This document shows positions 61,100-64,000 of a DNA stretch of 64,000 bases, in pieces. Below the pieces are notes generated by a model that was given only the letters and a program-made list of their open reading frames with translations, was not told the origin of the DNA and searched no databases. The position numbers and the translations under genes were made by a program. Every line of letters begins with the position of its first letter. Positions within the stretch are counted from its first letter, which is position 1. The DNA comes from Liopterus haemorrhoidalis (lineage: Eukaryota > Arthropoda > Insecta > Coleoptera > Dytiscidae), in contig OZ020617.1 in the NCBI GenBank assembly GCA_963971575.1, forward strand, positions 16,949,403 to 17,013,402, given 5' to 3'.

Positions 61100-61260
61100 A
61101 ATGAAGCCATTTATCAATATATTTCTTATTAATTTAATGAAGACTTAGATATGAAACAAATGCAGATAAAATCGCTGTTGGCTTCTTACACTTATTAAAT
61201 TCCTATAAAACCCTGAAATATGTGAAAATTCAAACTTCGCAATTTTTTTATTTTCTCGAA
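61100..61260 (+). repeat. 3' part of the 1.3-kb dispersed family
   Basis: CCATTTATCAATATATTTCT, ATTAATTTAATGAAGACTTA and CCCTGAAATATGTGAAAATT match 5045-5110 and 51830-52130 in order, with an internal deletion. Confidence 0.65.
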
Positions 61261-62069
61261 ACAAGGTAAACTGAAGATAAGTGATTTTTATGTTTTAAGA
61301 TCTTAATCTTAAAATTGTCTGAGGCGAAACTCTTAATGCACATATTCTAATTTTAGGTCCAATAAAATACCGGAAAAAATAATATCCGGAAGTAATTAGA
61401 TACCTCGTGCTGTTCATGATAATTTAAATTTGTCAAGATCAAAAATTTCTCTCATCCAATTTGACAGTTTTTAAAGTTCTCAGGACCATTTGACATAGCA
61501 TCGTGTACCGTGTATTATGCACTTTTCAATGTAGTATTAATAATATATACAGTTTTTTGTATTGATGATCCGTTAAATGACTTTGCTTATTTATAAAGCA
61601 TAAAGACCGGTGATCATACTAGGGCGAGTAGGTTGCGGATTGCTCACTGCCAAAATTATACACGACCTAACGGTTCTGAACGGAGACAAGAGCGTGCTCC
61701 GAATGTCTAAACACCGTGCGATATCACGACGCAAACACATTTTATGATGGATATCTTTAGTTAACAGTTCATTCAGTTCTGTCTACTGTTAGCTCATATT
61801 TATTTGTATTATTCTAGCTGGAGTACCCGAATCTCGTACATTTTTTTATTTTTTTTTATTTATTTTTCGTGAATAACACTGCCCAACAAAATAATTTTTT
61901 TATCTTGTTGCCGGAAAAGTAAGAACTAATTTTGGATATTTTTGATGTGCTGATTCCAAAAATACCTGACTCTTTTTCGTAGCAGCTCTAGTTTTGTCTA
62001 ATTGATTTTAGTTTTTTATCTAAAAACGGTAAACTTCCTCCTTGGACAGAAAAGTGGATATACAAAATA
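61261..62069. other. No gene seen
   Basis: No coding frame, terminal repeat or tandem array that I can support. Confidence 0.4.
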
Positions 62070-62418
62070 TCCTTGTTTTTTTATCTTTGGGACAGCAGAG
62101 CTAAGGATCAGCACTGGATTAACAGAAATTGGGTGATTTTCATTAAGAAATGTCATAATTCAAGAAAAACAAAACGTTGTCAACGAACCTATCAAGTTTG
62201 GGCTTATGTATCAATTTTTGAAGGCTTTAAATCGAGATGGACTTTGTGTAGGCTACTTGACACGTAAATTTCCTGGGATTAACTCTGAAAAACTGAAAGC
62301 CAGAATATTTGATGGTGCTCAGATAAGGCAATCTACTGAAGATCCACAATCCAATCCAACCGCATCAATGAACGTGATTGAATCTATGGTCTATTTCAAA
62401 GTAGAAAAATGTGTGTAA
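62070..62418 (+). pseudogene. Fragment of a repetitive insect protein family (WDSRAKDQHW)
   Basis: One frame reads LWDSRAKDQHWINRNW, then after a shift QEKQNVVNEPIKFGLMYQFL, KALNRDGLCVGYLTRKFPGI and KLKARIFDGAQIRQ, ending at a stop at 62418. These motifs, in this order, belong to a protein family present in many copies in insect genomes and usually annotated as uncharacterised; I recall it by the phrase DSRAKDQHW and by KFP..S..K...GIF.GPQIR. A stop and frameshift separate the two motifs here. Function unknown, probably transposon-associated. Confidence 0.65.
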
Positions 62419-62420
62419 GA

Positions 62421-63440
62421 AGATAGGAGCTGTTTGTCCTTGCTTCGGATTGGTTTAGATCGTCATCCCTATTACACTGTAAAAATATTGTTTTTAGTCC
62501 AAGTTGACAGATGTTCAGTGTCGTACATTGGAAATATATATTATTTATAATATTTAATTTTTCTCATATATTTTGTTATTATTTACATATTTAGACTTTT
62601 ATTTATATTCTTGGCGTAGATTTTATGGAGAAAATTCTCCATGTAATTTGTTTTTACGCAGTTATATATTTTTTAGGTTATCTGACATATAAATATTTTT
62701 TGACACTTGACAATTAACATATCAAGAGAGAGGACTAATGTGAGGCCAAAAGACAGCCCAGCTGATTGTGCCCAAAGAAGAAGTTATTGATATAATTTTT
62801 AGACCTTCATATATACATATATTTTTAATTTTTATTTACAGTAAATATTTAAATAAGAAACGTTTTCTGAAGATATATTGTTTGTTTTATTGCTTTGTTT
62901 AAACTCTTTTAGCCAAATCTCTCTTTTTATATATAGTACTTAATTTTTAAAATTAGTATTTTTTTAATTTTTCAAATTTCCCGTTAAACTAAATTTATGT
63001 CGTATAAATAACGTAAGTGTATTATCTGCCTTGTTTATTTCAATATCTTATTAACCTTTTATATATTAAAAAAAAATCACTTGCTAACCCAGTTGCTACG
63101 CCCATGCCCTAGTTGTAACTTTTTTAAATTTCCCGCTATAATGTATTTGATCAGTGTAAATCGTACTCGGTTCGCAGCGCTATCTACTTTTTTCTACTTT
63201 GAAATAGACCATAATTCTTGGTGTTCATTTATTCAAGTAGTACAAAATTTAACTATTGTTACATCTATTCAATTTAAATTTAAAATTCCCTTAATACCTT
63301 CTATATTCTTTTTACAGCAACAAATCGTAGGATTACTGCCATAAACCCATTACCGTATTGTTAAGCTTTTTAACAAGAGTGGAAATTTAATTTTGGAAAT
63401 AGTATACAACGTCATGATTTTACAGTATGATTATTTTAAA
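62421..63440. other. No gene; short block shared with 6630-6695
   Basis: 62735-62795 (GTGAGGCCAAAAGACAG, GTGCCCAAAGAAGAAG) matches 6630-6695. The remainder is AT-rich and unannotated; an 87-codon frame at 63081 matches nothing I know. Confidence 0.4.
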
Positions 63441-64000
63441 TTTACATTTCACCGGCCTTTAAGGGAGGACGTACCCCCAGTGCACCCCCTGAATACGCCA
63501 TTGACAAAACACACTCTTGGGACCCTTGTTGACCTCCGTCACTTACTTCGTGCGAAACTCTGAAATGTTTACTAATTTACACTTGACATCAATTTTTTGT
63601 AGTTCTATTGCTGAATGGTATTTAAAAAAAAACAATTTTAAATTATCTAATATCTTTGAACATTACGATTTGTTTTTACAGTATTCTACGTCATCTTTAA
63701 AACAGTCCCGACTTGAGAAAAAATTCAGGCATATTTTGTGTTTATTTCCGCTAACGAAGTGGAACTCCCTGAAGATAAATCGCACTGATGTTTCTAAGAA
63801 GTAGTTTTGATAGTTTTCTCGGTAAACATGAATATGAATATTAATATATTTATCTAAAAGTTGAATGACTGATAATTTGTTAGGAAATAGGTATCCTAGT
63901 GTCATGACGTAATAAACTAACGTGTCATCACTGTGTTTAATGTTACTGGCAATTGTTTATTATGGAGGTGTGTCCGAATATTATATGAATGAAACGGAAT
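63441..64000. other. No gene; lone hAT-like end
   Basis: GGTGAAATG...GGGGGTACGTCC and CAATGGCGTATTCAGGGGGT, read on the minus strand at 63505-63470, resemble a hAT MITE terminus. An open frame at 63517-63804 has no recognised family. Confidence 0.35.

Larger units (their letters stand above)
60062..61100 (+). repeat. Second copy of the CGGGCAAGTAAAAA repeat, split
   Basis: AAAATCGATTACAATACTTG, CCCCTTA at 60063-60091 continues at 61077 with TATATTAAGGTCGGGCAAGT. The copy at 24418-24465 is uninterrupted. The element at 60092-61076 lies between. Confidence 0.85.

Noticed and set aside
63517..63804. 95-codon frame as a gene
   Set aside because: No recognisable motif or domain, AT-driven composition, and no supporting signals.

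Overview
The window looks like a stretch of insect nuclear genome: AT-rich, GT-AG introns, two host-type protein genes, and a dense, deeply nested load of DNA transposons and LINE remnants. The order cannot be fixed from the sequence alone. I see no bacterial, organellar or viral segment and no CRISPR array.

Host genes lie in the middle and all point right. A three-exon MADF-BESS DNA-binding protein gene runs from 27829 to 39991 (262 codons after splicing; introns of 8.7 and 2.7 kb, both full of transposons). Only 150 bp after its stop comes a single uninterrupted 845-codon frame (40142-42679) with the complete RBM5/RBM10 domain order: RS-rich N terminus, RRM, RanBP2 zinc finger, RRM, OCRE, C2H2, G-patch. 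These two are the only confident host coding genes. A 54-codon exon-like frame on the minus strand at 45474-45638 is a weaker candidate.

Left part (1-27 kb): a 155-bp tandem repeat; hAT elements and MITEs with exact or near-exact 8-bp target duplications; a LINE with an RNase H domain broken by two MITEs (7843-9720); a hAT remnant with its dimerisation domain (10104-11387); a mariner with two tiny insertions (12.5-13.9 kb); a complete Tc1-like element with a 62-nt transposase intron (14129-15737); tRNA-derived SINEs; two copies of a second mariner family (17.8-19.2 and 26.1-26.8 kb); a Helitron-like 3' end (22.0 kb); an RTE-like LINE with a hAT MITE inside it (22.1-23.8 kb); and a LINE 3' end with a trinucleotide tail (24.8-25.5 kb).

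Introns of the MADF-BESS gene (28-39.5 kb) hold at least ten transposons, including hAT elements at 28684-29594, 30062-31123 and 35184-36074, and a TA-flanked terminal-inverted-repeat element at 33925-35167.

Right part (42.8-64 kb): a 1.7-kb hAT element starts 162 bp after RBM5; then MITEs, another mariner, a hAT remnant keeping its N-terminal zinc-finger exon (49282-50922), and a PIF/Harbinger-type nest (52215-54272) in which an inner 752-bp Harbinger-like element carries an intact MADF reading frame. A foldback element (56069-57799) has 455-bp arms and a centre of 139-bp repeats rich in GCATGC. Beyond it lie a Harbinger transposase fragment, a pair of 470-bp MITEs shared with intron 1, and an internally deleted element (60092-61076) that keeps both ends of its transposase frame.

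Recurring themes are (1) nested insertions whose empty sites can be read from sister copies in the same window, (2) one minisatellite unit (GTGAGGACC-T-tract-CACTT) shared by several unrelated hAT MITE families, and (3) hAT elements with short termini plus family-specific clusters of palindromic subterminal motifs. No clearly new pathway or defence system was found.
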